From assembly GCF_006402735.1 (NCBI RefSeq), contig NZ_CP017174.1, forward strand, positions 3,785,001 through 3,849,000: DNA of 64,000 nucleotides. The letters are read 5' to 3'. Below the pieces are notes generated by a model. The model saw only the letters and a list, made by a program, of their open reading frames with translations, was not told where the DNA came from and made no database searches. Below, one piece after another: positions 1 through 8,089 of this stretch; position 1 is the first letter of the stretch, and every line of letters starts with the position of its first letter. The DNA is from Myxococcus xanthus. GTDB taxonomy: Bacteria > Myxococcota > Myxococcia > Myxococcales > Myxococcaceae. A program made the translations under genes and the position numbers.

Positions 1-1
1 G

Positions 2-667
2 CTGCTGTCCCCCGTGGCGCGCCTCGCGGCCTTGTGGGCGGGCGCGGCGCCCATCCAGGTCTACACCTTCACACTGTTCCGTCTGGATGGACTGGCGCTC
101 GGTGGACTGTTGGCGCTGGGCGTGGTGGATGGCCGCGCCACGGCGGACGGCCTGTCACGGTGGGGCGCGCGGCTCGCGGTGCCCGCGTTGCTCGTGGCCT
201 GCGGGTTGTCCCTCGTCTACTTCGGCCAGGGCGCCGCCATTCACATGGCAACGGCGCTCACGGGGCCGGGCGGCCCGCAGGTTCGTGTGCTGCTGGTGGC
301 GGGTCTGTACACGCTTTGGGCGGTGGGCTTCGCCAGCCTGCTGGGGTGGGTGCTCTCCGGGCGCGCGCGGGTGCTCCAGTCCGTGTTGCAATGGCGGCCG
401 CTGCGCTTCGTGGGGCAGGTGAGCTACGGGCTCTACCTGTTCCATGCGCTCGTCATCCCCGCTGGCGGCCATTACACGCGGCCGCTGTTCTACCGCTTCA
501 TTCCCTCGACCTTCGTCGCTACCGCGGTGGGCATCCTGTTCGAGTACGCGGTGCTGCTGGCGCTCACGCTCGTGTCGTGGCGCTTCTTCGAGAAGCCCTT
601 GCTGCGTCTCAAGGACCGCTTCACGCATCCGGAAGCCGCGGGGAAGGCCGTGGCTCCCACGGCCTGA
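2..667 (+). CDS. Acyltransferase-3 family membrane protein, C-terminal part
   Basis: The reading frame is open from the left edge, so the N-terminal half, with the usual catalytic His region, lies outside the window. The visible part of about 220 residues has several hydrophobic helices and ends with the family's typical last segments: FVGQVSYGLYLFHALV, then a final helix and the SWRFFEKPLLRLK motif seen at the end of OafA/YrhL-type acyltransferases. These integral inner-membrane enzymes move acyl groups to sugars, lipids or secondary metabolites. The substrate cannot be told here. It faces the oxygenase gene across about 50 bases. Confidence 0.85.
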   Translation: MLSPVARLAALWAGAAPIQVYTFTLFRLDGLALGGLLALGVVDGRATADGLSRWGARLAVPALLVACGLSLVYFGQGAAIHMATALTGPGGPQVRVLLVAGLYTLWAVGFASLLGWVLSGRARVLQSVLQWRPLRFVGQVSYGLYLFHALVIPAGGHYTRPLFYRFIPSTFVATAVGILFEYAVLLALTLVSWRFFEKPLLRLKDRFTHPEAAGKAVAPTA

Positions 668-716
668 TGGCTGGCGTTGGCGTGGGGGAGTGCCGTGCTG
701 CGTATCGACGCGCCAG

Positions 717-1475
717 CTACGAGCGTGGTGGTGCCCAGATGGCGCTGTGGGGCTCCGGCGCGTTGGGGGCTTCCTCCGCGGTGTAGAAGTAGGCCGCGAC
801 CGCGGCGCGCCCTCGTCCTTCGGGGCACTCCAGCGCGTTGGGGTGTCCGTGCCAGTGATCGTCGCCGTGAGCCATCACGACCAGGCGATCCAGGAGGGGG
901 GCGATTCGCGTCTCGCACCGGGAGAGGTCCGCGCTCCACAACTCGAGGTCCCCTCCCCAGGCGGGTTCCCAGCCGGGGTTCAGGTAGTAGAGGACGGTGA
1001 GCCGGCGGGAGAGCGCGCGGAAGCGATCGCGGTTGAAGTCGGCGTGCAGCGCCAGATGCCCCCCACGCAACGTGAGGTGCAGCCCGGCGCCTCGGAAATG
1101 GGGATCCGGGATGAGCCCTTGCACCCCGGTGAGTGACTCCAGGAAGTCGATGAACGCCATGCCGGAGAACTCAGAAAGCAGGTGCCGGAGCGCTCCGGGG
1201 ACGTCTTCGAACGCCTTGCGCTGAAGCTGTCCCAGTCGAGCCGCCTGTTCGGGGTGGTCGCGTCGCTTCCAACTTGCCTCGGTCGCGCCTGGGAAGACCC
1301 CGGCCAGTTCGGACGCCAGCGGCCCCCCCAGGAAGCCATCGATGACGGCGTGGGGATGAGGCCGCGCCGCGCCGTAGCTGGCGCGATGGGCCAGCGCGAG
1401 CGAGCGGAGCGCCGTGCGGCTGAAAAAGAAGCTCGGTCCTCGCAGCGGGCCTTCTTCGTGGGTCGCGATGCTCAC
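717..1475 (-). CDS. 2-oxoglutarate/Fe(II)-dependent oxygenase (prolyl 4-hydroxylase-like)
   Basis: A protein of about 252 residues resembling the prolyl-4-hydroxylase/Tpa1 group of 2OG-Fe(II) dioxygenases. The HxD iron-binding motif is visible as LHADFN (His about 144), followed by LTVLYYLNPGW and WGGDLELW, which match the double-stranded beta-helix core. A distal His lies in the DDHWHGHPNAL segment near residue 210. The frame also opens at a GTG at 1505. I prefer the GTG at 1475 because a G-rich ribosome-site-like stretch lies just before it and the downstream sequence starts like a normal N-terminus. The substrate, a protein side chain or small molecule, is unknown. Confidence 0.85.
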   Translation of the reverse strand: MSIATHEEGPLRGPSFFFSRTALRSLALAHRASYGAARPHPHAVIDGFLGGPLASELAGVFPGATEASWKRRDHPEQAARLGQLQRKAFEDVPGALRHLLSEFSGMAFIDFLESLTGVQGLIPDPHFRGAGLHLTLRGGHLALHADFNRDRFRALSRRLTVLYYLNPGWEPAWGGDLELWSADLSRCETRIAPLLDRLVVMAHGDDHWHGHPNALECPEGRGRAAVAAYFYTAEEAPNAPEPHSAIWAPPRS

Positions 1476-1595
1476 GTGCCCCCTATAGCAGAACGTGCGG
1501 CGCACGCTGCCGATGCCAGGGCACCATGGCGCAGGCGACCGAGTCTGGAACTGCTGCCTCCAGGAGCATCATCGCTCCGAAGGCTGGAAGAGGGC

Positions 1596-2036
1596 TCAGG
1601 AGAGCGCCCGCAGTCCAGCCCGAAGGGCGTCGACATCGGTTTGCGCCAGCAATCGCTCCGTCTCCTCGTTCATCCGCTCCCAATGGGGCAGCGCGGATTG
1701 AAGGAGCTGGAGCCCAGCGTCCGTCAGCGTCAGCAATCGCCCGCGGCGGTCGGCCGGGTCGACGGTGGTCTTCACCAGCCCGCGCCTTTCGAGCGGCTTC
1801 AGGTTGGCTGTCAGCGTGGTCCGGTCCATCGCCAGGAGCTCCGCGACGGGGCCGATGGACGGCGGCTGGGGGCGATTGAGCGACATCAGCAGCGAGAACT
1901 GTCCATGCGTGAGGCCCACGGGGCGCAGGGCTTCATCGAAGCGCCGCGCCAGGGCGCGCGCGGCCTGCTGGACCACCAGGCACAGGCAGTGGTCACGGAC
2001 GTGAAGCGTCGTGGCAAATGGGACGGCTCTGGACAT
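1596..2036 (-). CDS. MarR family transcriptional regulator
   Basis: A winged-helix regulator of about 146 residues. The core GLTHGQFSLLMSLN, then VAELLAMDRTTLTANLKPLERRGLV (recognition helix region) and the wing DPADRRGRLLTLTDAG are classic MarR family features. ATG at 2036 is chosen; a TTG at 2042 is also in frame. It is divergent from the tandem DUF1428 gene, and the spacer carries a perfect 12-bp palindrome, so autoregulation and control of the neighbour by a small ligand is the likely arrangement. The ligand is not predictable from sequence. Confidence 0.93.
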   Translation of the reverse strand: MSRAVPFATTLHVRDHCLCLVVQQAARALARRFDEALRPVGLTHGQFSLLMSLNRPQPPSIGPVAELLAMDRTTLTANLKPLERRGLVKTTVDPADRRGRLLTLTDAGLQLLQSALPHWERMNEETERLLAQTDVDALRAGLRALS

Positions 2037-2052
2037 TGACAAGGGTTATTAT

Positions 2053-2064
2053 GTTGATATCAAC
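2053..2064. promoter_or_regulatory. Putative MarR operator palindrome
   Basis: GTTGATATCAAC is a perfect 12-bp inverted repeat midway between the divergent MarR gene and the DUF1428 gene. MarR dimers usually bind AT-rich palindromes of this size overlapping both promoters. A TTGACA-like hexamer at 2036-2041 lies just upstream on the plus strand, so a bound dimer could cover the plus-strand promoter. Binding by the adjacent regulator is inferred from position. Confidence 0.7.
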
Positions 2065-2105
2065 TCTTTTTGTCAAAGCAAGATTGCCCCCGCTGGAGAG
2101 TTGCC

Positions 2106-2843
2106 ATGGCCTACATCGACGGATTCGTGATCGCAGTCCCCTCGGCGAACAAGGAAGCGTACCGGCAGGCCGCTCTTGCCGCCGCGCCGCTGTACAAGGA
2201 GTTTGGTGCGACGCGCTTCGTTGAGAACTGGGGGGACGACGTCCCCGAAGGCAAGGTCACCGACCTGCGGCGCGCGGTGAAGGCCGAGCCGGATGAGGTC
2301 ATCGTCTTCTCCTGGATTGAGTACCCCAGCAAGGCGGTGCGCGACGAAGCGAACGCGAAGGCAATGCGTGACCCAAGGATGGAGGAGATGGGCGCGAACA
2401 TTCCCTTCGATGGGAAGCGGATGATCTTCGGAGGCTTCGTTCCCAGCCTCCATGAGGGCGGAGCGGGCAGGCCCGGCTATGTCGATGGCTCCCTCGTGCC
2501 GGTGCCGGTTGGAGACAAGGAGGCCTACCATGCCATCGCGTCCCGTCTCGCGGCGGTGCTGCTGGAGCATGGTGCCACGCGCGTCGTCGACGCGTGGGGA
2601 GACGACGTCCCCGACGGGAAGGTCACTGACTTCAAGGGCGCGGTGAAGGCCACCGCGGATGAGCAGGTCGTCTTCGCTTGGATTGAGTGGCCGTCGAAGG
2701 AGGCGCGCAACGCCGGGTGGGGGAAGGCCATGGCCGATCCGCGCATGCACCCGGACAGCGTGCCCTACGACGAGGGCCGCCGGGCCCACGGCGGCTTCGT
2801 GCCGATTCTGGTCGAGATGGCGGCGACGGGCACGGGCGCATAG
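2106..2843 (+). CDS. Tandem DUF1428 domain protein
   Basis: A 245-residue protein made of two copies of the DUF1428 fold, a dimeric alpha/beta-barrel-like domain usually found alone at about 120 residues. Copy one starts YIDGFVIAVPSANKEAY and contains ENWGDDVPEGKVTD. Copy two starts YVDGSLVPVPVGDKEAY and contains DAWGDDVPDGKVTD. The two copies also share FSWIEYPSK/FAWIEWPSK and FGGFVP/HGGFVP. ATG 2106 follows a GGAG-like ribosome site and fits the domain start. The gene is probably regulated by the divergent MarR protein. The biochemical function of this family is not established. Confidence 0.9.
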   Translation: MAYIDGFVIAVPSANKEAYRQAALAAAPLYKEFGATRFVENWGDDVPEGKVTDLRRAVKAEPDEVIVFSWIEYPSKAVRDEANAKAMRDPRMEEMGANIPFDGKRMIFGGFVPSLHEGGAGRPGYVDGSLVPVPVGDKEAYHAIASRLAAVLLEHGATRVVDAWGDDVPDGKVTDFKGAVKATADEQVVFAWIEWPSKEARNAGWGKAMADPRMHPDSVPYDEGRRAHGGFVPILVEMAATGTGA

Positions 2844-2933
2844 GTTGCCTCGTCATGCGCCTCCGCCTGGTTTCGTGAAGCGCGGAATGGGCGGAGGACA
2901 CAATCGAGGAAACGCCGGTGGGCGCCAGCGGCC

Positions 2934-3212
2934 TCACCGGTCCCATTTCATGAACGCCGACGGGTACCAGACTCCGTAGAAGACCGGCGGCGCGATATTG
3001 GGCAGCACATGGTTGGGATCGAGGGACGAGACGTCAACGTCCTCGATGATGCGCTCAATGCTTGGCACGGGGCTTTCCTTGAAGACCTGCTGGCCAAGCA
3101 TTCGCACAGCATCATCCAGGCTGAACGCCGTCACGCCGACGCCGTACCCCAGACCCTCGTGGTGCGCCAGTTGCCGGTCGGAAAACCCAATCCAGTATCG
3201 ATGGAGCTTCAT
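2934..3212 (-). CDS. Small hypothetical protein
   Basis: A 92-residue protein starting MKLHRYWIGFSDRQLAHHEG. No family is recognised. Composition (aromatics, balanced charges, PNHVLPNIAPPVFYGVWYPS near the end) looks like a real folded protein rather than a GC-driven shadow frame. It has no signal peptide or membrane segment. A short alternative frame immediately upstream (3112-3306, minus) overlaps the start and may be either unrelated or a displaced upstream part of the gene. Confidence 0.55.
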   Translation of the reverse strand: MKLHRYWIGFSDRQLAHHEGLGYGVGVTAFSLDDAVRMLGQQVFKESPVPSIERIIEDVDVSSLDPNHVLPNIAPPVFYGVWYPSAFMKWDR

Positions 3213-3339
3213 TCACGCTCTCGGGGATGTCACCGGCGGAGTTGATTCGGACGAACGCCAGGGGGCCGGCCCGTAGGTTTCCAGGCCATCGCCCGATGAC
3301 GTTCATCCGAATATACCCGCGTTGATGCGCGACCGCTGC

Positions 3340-4023
3340 TCAGAGGAAGCGGATGAGCCCGATACCGAGGGTGACCTCGACGACCGGCCGGGGGCTGAAC
3401 CCAAGCCGGATGTCATCCCAGCCACCGCGCCCGACGAGCATGAGGTGCAGCATGTGAAGGCGCGTCTGGAGGCCGAGACTCGCGCGCAGGGGCACTTGGA
3501 GCTGTCCCGTCGACGGCGACATCACGGTGGTGCCCTGCACACCCACGAAGGTGCGGATCTCTTGCAGGCACATGCATTCCGGCGGGACGAGTTCGTGTGA
3601 GACGGTGAGGCCAACAGAGGGGCCCAGGCCCGCGTCTTCGGTCGTGCGCGTGGCGGTACGGACGTGGAGCCCCAGTTGGGCGGAGACGCCGACAGGGCGT
3701 TTCCGGTTCTGATGCGCGAACTGCGTCCAGTATGCCGCGTCGACACTGATGGCGGCGTTGTCGTAGCGCTGGCGGGTCTCGAGGGCGAGGCCGTCAATCT
3801 CCTCGGTGCAAGGGAAGGGGAGGACGAGGCCCATCCCCATTTGATGGGAGCCGACGAGCACGTCGGTCAGTATCTCGTCATCGGCCTTGGCTCCGAGCGA
3901 GAGCAGCGGGAGTTCCGCCGCGGCGCGGCTGGGGCTCAGGACGGCGAGCCAAAGCACGGTGCAGAGAATGACGCCCCATCGAGATTCAACCCACGAAGCA
4001 CACGACTCTCGCTGCCAGAACAT
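3340..4023 (-). CDS. Hypothetical exported protein, possibly outer-membrane
   Basis: About 227 residues from ATG 4023, which is preceded by an AGGAGG ribosome site; an in-frame ATG at 4086 is less likely. A signal peptide is visible (basic start, then VILCTVLWLAVLSPSRAAA). The mature part has alternating hydrophobic stretches typical of beta-rich outer-membrane or periplasmic proteins (VGVSAQLGLHVRTAT, LGPSVGLTVSHEL, RASLGLQTRLHMLHLML, VEVTLGIGLIRFL). It ends with a Phe-Leu pair, weakly suggestive of a beta-barrel C-terminus. A Cys pair sits in PPECMCLQE. No known family is recognised. Confidence 0.72.
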   Translation of the reverse strand: MFWQRESCASWVESRWGVILCTVLWLAVLSPSRAAAELPLLSLGAKADDEILTDVLVGSHQMGMGLVLPFPCTEEIDGLALETRQRYDNAAISVDAAYWTQFAHQNRKRPVGVSAQLGLHVRTATRTTEDAGLGPSVGLTVSHELVPPECMCLQEIRTFVGVQGTTVMSPSTGQLQVPLRASLGLQTRLHMLHLMLVGRGGWDDIRLGFSPRPVVEVTLGIGLIRFL

Positions 4024-4177
4024 GGCCTTGCTCCCTCCTGTGTTGGATGAGAACAAGGTAGAGAACTGGTGGGAGCGCTTCATCACCGCAGCCTCATGAT
4101 TGCGTCATGAGCGCTTCGACCGCAGGGACATGGCAGCCCCTTACCCGCCGACCCTGAAAGGGATAGCGTCGACACCC

Positions 4178-5305
4178 ATGCGTACTTGGATGTGCTGGGT
4201 GTTCCTGGCTTGTTGGGCCCTTGGCGTTCCAGCCCTGGGTGCCACCGTGGAGGAAGTGCCGCGGCTCGCGGCCAACGCGTGGTCCGTGGACACGACCAGG
4301 ACTCTCACGCCGCAGACGCTGGCGGAGGTGGACCAGCTCGGCAATGCCCTGGTCCGTGATGGCCAAGGCCAGCTCGCGGTGGTGGTGGTCGACACGACGG
4401 GGAGCCAGCCGCCGCGCGCCTTCGCGCTGGAGCTCTTCAATCGGTGGGGGCTGGGCACGGCCGGTCGCGACGACGGCGCGCTGCTCTTCATCGCGCTCGA
4501 GGACCGCGCGGCGGAGATCATCCTGGGTGATGGCGTGGATGGCCCGAATGAGCAGGCTCGCAGTGACGCCATCATGGCGAACGACGTGGTTCCCGCCTTC
4601 AAACGGGGCAGTCCGGACGACGCGGTGCTGGAAGGCGCACGCGGGCTGCATCAGCTCATCGTGACCTCGGAGCTCAATCAGCCTCGCAACGCCCAGGAGG
4701 CCGCATCGGCATGGGATCCCAGGCTCGCGGAGTCCGCATGGTCGGAGGACTCCGCCGTCACCATCGTGTCTGAAGGACCGAGGGAGTCGGAAGGTGCCCT
4801 GAACGTTCCCGCACTGGCGGGAGGGGCGGGGCTCGTGGGGGCCGTGGGGTTGGCGGGCCGGGCGCTGCTTCGACGCAGACCACGCCGGTGCCAGAAGTGC
4901 CGCAACCCGAGGACGCGGCTCGATGAGGATGCCGACGATGCCCACCTGATGCCGGGGCAGGTTCGTGAGGAGCAGTTGGGCTCGGTGGATTACGACGTGT
5001 GGTGGTGCGAGCCATGCCAGGACGCGGTGGTGGAGCGCTTTGGAACGCTCTTCACGCGTCATGTCCGGTGCAAGAAGTGCCGTTATGTGACAGCGAACAA
5101 GACGAGCCGGACGATTCGCAGCGCGACGTACTCCTCGGGCGGAGAAATCGAGGTCACGGTGCGTTGCACGCACTGTCACCACACCGCGACTTCCCGCCAC
5201 TCGACGCCGAAGCTCACGCGGTCCACGTCGTTGAGCTCATCCAGCCGGAGCAGCTCTTCGAGCGGCGGGCGTTCGTCGGGCGGTGGCTCGAGTGGGCGCT
5301 GGTAG
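4178..5305 (+). CDS. TPM-domain (YgcG-like) exported protein with Cys-rich tail
   Basis: From ATG 4178 the protein has a signal peptide (WMCWVFLACWALGVPALGA), then a TPM domain. The TPM features are VDQLGNALVRDGQGQLAVVVVDTT, LFNRWGLGTAGRDDGALLFIAL, and RAAEIILGDGVDG. TPM domains occur in YgcG and TPM-phosphatase-like proteins and in photosystem repair factors. After it come a hydrophobic segment (GGAGLVGAVGLAGRALL) and two or more zinc-ribbon-like CxxC pairs (CQKC, CEPC, CKKC, CTHC), then a Ser/Gly-rich tail. The layout suggests a membrane-anchored protein with a cytosolic metal-binding part. Its exact role is unknown. Confidence 0.85.
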   Translation: MRTWMCWVFLACWALGVPALGATVEEVPRLAANAWSVDTTRTLTPQTLAEVDQLGNALVRDGQGQLAVVVVDTTGSQPPRAFALELFNRWGLGTAGRDDGALLFIALEDRAAEIILGDGVDGPNEQARSDAIMANDVVPAFKRGSPDDAVLEGARGLHQLIVTSELNQPRNAQEAASAWDPRLAESAWSEDSAVTIVSEGPRESEGALNVPALAGGAGLVGAVGLAGRALLRRRPRRCQKCRNPRTRLDEDADDAHLMPGQVREEQLGSVDYDVWWCEPCQDAVVERFGTLFTRHVRCKKCRYVTANKTSRTIRSATYSSGGEIEVTVRCTHCHHTATSRHSTPKLTRSTSLSSSSRSSSSSGGRSSGGGSSGRW

Positions 5306-5326
5306 TTCGCCGCGTTCACCCGCGCC

Positions 5327-5351
5327 GCCGCTGACGCCAGGCGTCAGCGGC
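5327..5351 (+). terminator. Strong inverted repeat after the TPM gene, terminator-like
   Basis: GCCGCTGACGCC and GGCGTCAGCGGC form a near-perfect 12-bp inverted repeat around a single base, 22 bases after the TPM stop codon. In RNA the central pairs would open into a small loop. There is no T-tract, so it may stop or stabilise transcripts without being a textbook intrinsic terminator. Confidence 0.5.
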
Positions 5352-5445
5352 TTCGACGTGGCCGAGTTCCACGGCGCCCACGGCTACCTGATTGACCGGT
5401 TCTTCTGGGGCCCCGCCGTGAATCCTCGCCGCCTGGCCTTCTCCA
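5343..5445 (+). pseudogene. Old Yellow Enzyme (NADH:flavin oxidoreductase) fragment
   Basis: One plus-strand frame reads FHGAHGYLIDRFFW, followed by a short VNPRR-like segment. This matches the highly conserved stretch of OYE/NADH:flavin oxidoreductases that carries substrate and flavin contacts. Nothing else of the roughly 360-residue enzyme is found on either side, so this is an isolated scrap of a lost gene. The remainder of 5306-5605 shows no other supported feature. Confidence 0.6.
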
Positions 5446-5605
5446 CCACCTCGGTCTCCCTGACCCGAGCCTCTTCCACCACTGCGCTCATCGTTCCTGC
5501 CTGGGGCGCCCTGCACACTCAACTGCTGGGTACGAATTGTCTCACTGACGTTGGCAGAGAGGGATTGCCCGTGCACTGGTTGCGCGGATACCTTGCCTCT
5601 CATGG

Positions 5606-6294
5606 GTGACTCCTCTCAGATTGTTGTGGACAGGGACGCATCTGCGGACGTCGCCCCTCCGTCGTGCGGCGCATCATCTCCTGCTGCCCCTCCTCGTCGC
5701 TGTGGGCCCGTTGGCGGGCTTCGCCCAGACGCCACCGACCATTCCTGCCGGCAAGGGAGGTGGCGATGCGGGAACGACGGTGCCCGTGGTTCCGCCACCG
5801 CAGCCACTGATCTGCCCTGCCGAACGTCGCGTCACGGTGTCACCTGACACGTTGAAGAAGCAGCTGCGCGCCGCGACGACGACCGCCGAGGTGAAGAAGC
5901 TGCTCGCGCCACTGCACTTCGAGTTCGGGTGGGACCAGGCCGATTCGTGCAAGGCGGAGAGCGCCCCCGCGGCCGTGACGCTCGATGTCTTCCGTGCGCG
6001 CATCATGTCCTCGGAGACGGTGGATGTCGTTCTCCAGATGCGTTGGGGGTGCTGACCGGTGTTTCATCAGCCGTGGTCCGTACCTCCGTCGAGATGAGCA
6101 TCCGCGCAGAGGGGAAGGAGTTCCCTCGCCGACTCAGGCTCAGGGAGCGGGCGCGGAACTGTGGGAAGGAGGTCACGCTCCCGTCCGGTGCGGTGCAGTA
6201 TGTCGACGAGTGTTCCGAGGCCTCGAACGAAGTGGTCTATTGCTACAAGCGCACGGGGCCACAATCCCCCGGAGTCTACGTGGAGTGTGGGTGA
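5606..6294 (+). pseudogene. Exported hypothetical protein, split by a frameshift
   Basis: The first part (5606-6055) encodes a signal peptide (HHLLLPLLVAVGPLAGFA), a Pro/Gly-rich linker and a folded segment ending DVVLQMRWGC. In the -1 frame the sequence continues without a gap as GVLTGVSSAVVRTSVEMS and then a Cys-containing C-terminus ending VVYCYKRTGP...VECG, stopping at 6294. The switch lies in the G5 run at 6045-6049; one extra G would restore a protein of about 229 residues. It could be a real null mutation, a sequencing error or, less likely, programmed slippage. No family is recognised. Confidence 0.6.
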
Positions 6295-6756
6295 CGGCGC
6301 CCTCTGCGCCGCCCGCCACGAATAGCATAGACAGGGCGAACACCTTCTGCTGCTCAGCCTCCTCCTGGTAGCTGCCTAATCTCCTCACGTGTCGGGACGT
6401 CCCGCCAGGCGCCGATAGGGTGCTCGCTCACCCAGTGCGTCAAGAAAGCGGAGCGGCCTGACTTGGAAAAGCAGCCCATTGCGTGCCAGGTGGTGGCGGT
6501 TGGTTCGAGAGAGGCGCGAGCGGCGAATCGTTGAATGGATGGGGGGGACGGGGTTTCGAAGGCAGATGCCGACGCTGTCAGTGCACATCTCCCGCGCCTT
6601 TCGTTGAGTGAAGAACGCGCTCGGCCGTGCACGACTCACCGCTTTCGGACCGTCCCGTGGCACGAGGCCGTCATCGTTGTCACTAGCGTCCTACCTTCAT
6701 CGCCACCAACTGGGCGTGACGAAGGTGCGACGCAAGTCCGGAGGATGGGGTGAGCG
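6295..6756. other. Gene-poor interval
   Basis: About 460 bases between the frameshifted exported protein and the histidine kinase gene. The possible frames on both strands have shadow-like composition and no recognisable motifs. A GGAGG-like sequence near the right end (about 6741) probably belongs to the kinase gene. The kinase promoter must lie here, but I cannot place it. Confidence 0.5.
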
Positions 6757-7860
6757 ATGACCAGGGGCACGATGGCCGCGCAAGTCACGGAGGGAGAGTC
6801 GCTCCAGTTCGCCCTGGATGACATCAAGGACTACGCCATCTTCATGGTTGACCTTGAGGGGCGCATCGCGAGTTGGAACGCGGGCGCGGAGCGAAGCAAG
6901 GGATACAGCGCGCAGGAGATTGTCGGCAAGCCCTTCAGCATTCTCTTTGCGCCCGAGGACATCCAGAGCGGGCAACCCGCGCGCGAGATGCGCTTGGCGC
7001 TCGAACGAGGCGTCTACATGGGCGAGGGTGTACGCGTCCGGAAGGATGGCTCTCGCTTCGATGCGGAGGTGACGCTGCGACTTCTCTTGGACGATGCCGG
7101 CCAACCTCGTGGCTTCGTCAAGGTGACCCGGGACATCACAGAGCGCAAACGAGCCCAGGAGGCCGAGCGAAAGCGCATCGAATTCGAGAAGGAGCTCATT
7201 GGCATCGTGAGCCACGACCTGCGCAATCCCCTCAACGCGATCCTGCTCTCCGCCACCCAGCTCCTGCGTCGTCAGGAGATGGACGCCCTACAGGCCCGGG
7301 GCCTCGTCAGAATCGTCTCCTCGGCGGAGCGAGCGGCGCGGCTGATTGGCGACCTGCTCGACTTCACCCAGGCTCGCCTCGGGGATGGCTTGGCCATCCA
7401 TCGAAGACCCACCGACCTTCAAGGGCTTGCCCTGCAGGTGGTGGAAGAGGTGCGCCTGAGCAATCCCGGAAGAGAAGTACAGATGGAACACAGCGGTGAT
7501 GGCACGGGGAACTGGGACATGGACCGTATTGCGCAGTTGCTCGTCAATCTCCTCAGCAATGCGCTGAAGTATGGAGCGAGTGACCGCCCCGTGCGACTGA
7601 TAACCCGAGGGGACGCTGATGGCAGCGTGGACATCGAGGTCCACAACTGGGGCGAGCCGATTCCTCCCGGTGAACTCCCGTACTTGTTCGAGCGACTGTC
7701 GCGAGGGCCCAGCGTGACGGGCAAGCCCCAGGGAGGTATTGGGCTGGGCCTTTTCATCGCCAATCAGGTCGTGCGTGCTCACGAAGGCACCATTCAGGTG
7801 TTCTCAAGCAGGGAGAATGGCACGACGTTCACCGTCCGACTGCCTCGCCAAGCTTCGTGA
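6757..7860 (+). CDS. PAS-domain sensor histidine kinase
   Basis: A 367-residue soluble kinase with no membrane segments. A PAS domain (about 20-125; IVDLEG-like start, GYSAQEIVGKPFSILFAPED, then FVKVTRDITERKRAQE) leads through a short coil to a HisKA domain. The phosphoacceptor is His153 in GIVSHDLRNPLNAIL. The HATPase domain has the N box (LLVNLLSNALKYG) and G boxes (GIGLGLFIANQVV, GTTFTVRLP). It likely senses a cytosolic signal through PAS and phosphorylates an unlinked response regulator, since none is adjacent. Orphan kinases of this kind are common in myxobacteria. Confidence 0.93.
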   Translation: MTRGTMAAQVTEGESLQFALDDIKDYAIFMVDLEGRIASWNAGAERSKGYSAQEIVGKPFSILFAPEDIQSGQPAREMRLALERGVYMGEGVRVRKDGSRFDAEVTLRLLLDDAGQPRGFVKVTRDITERKRAQEAERKRIEFEKELIGIVSHDLRNPLNAILLSATQLLRRQEMDALQARGLVRIVSSAERAARLIGDLLDFTQARLGDGLAIHRRPTDLQGLALQVVEEVRLSNPGREVQMEHSGDGTGNWDMDRIAQLLVNLLSNALKYGASDRPVRLITRGDADGSVDIEVHNWGEPIPPGELPYLFERLSRGPSVTGKPQGGIGLGLFIANQVVRAHEGTIQVFSSRENGTTFTVRLPRQAS

Positions 7861-8089
7861 GCGCGAGCGGCCTGCTCACACGAGCGACTGCGGTGCCCAG
7901 ATTTATCAGCAGACGGGATGCTACAAAGCGGCTCTCAGATTCAGCTCGCCGGCAGCCCCTGGAGTTGCCCCCGTCAAATCGGACAGCTTGGGCTTGGACA
8001 GGAGGCTGAGCAGGTGCGTGACTGGAGCACTGCGCGTGAGCTGATGGGCCTCGTGTACCGGTCAGCTTCGTCGTGAGGGGCGCGACCTT

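Noticed and set aside
7861..8060. Response regulator partner directly after the histidine kinase
   Set aside because: No receiver-domain motif occurs downstream; the sequence turns into decayed coding remnants.
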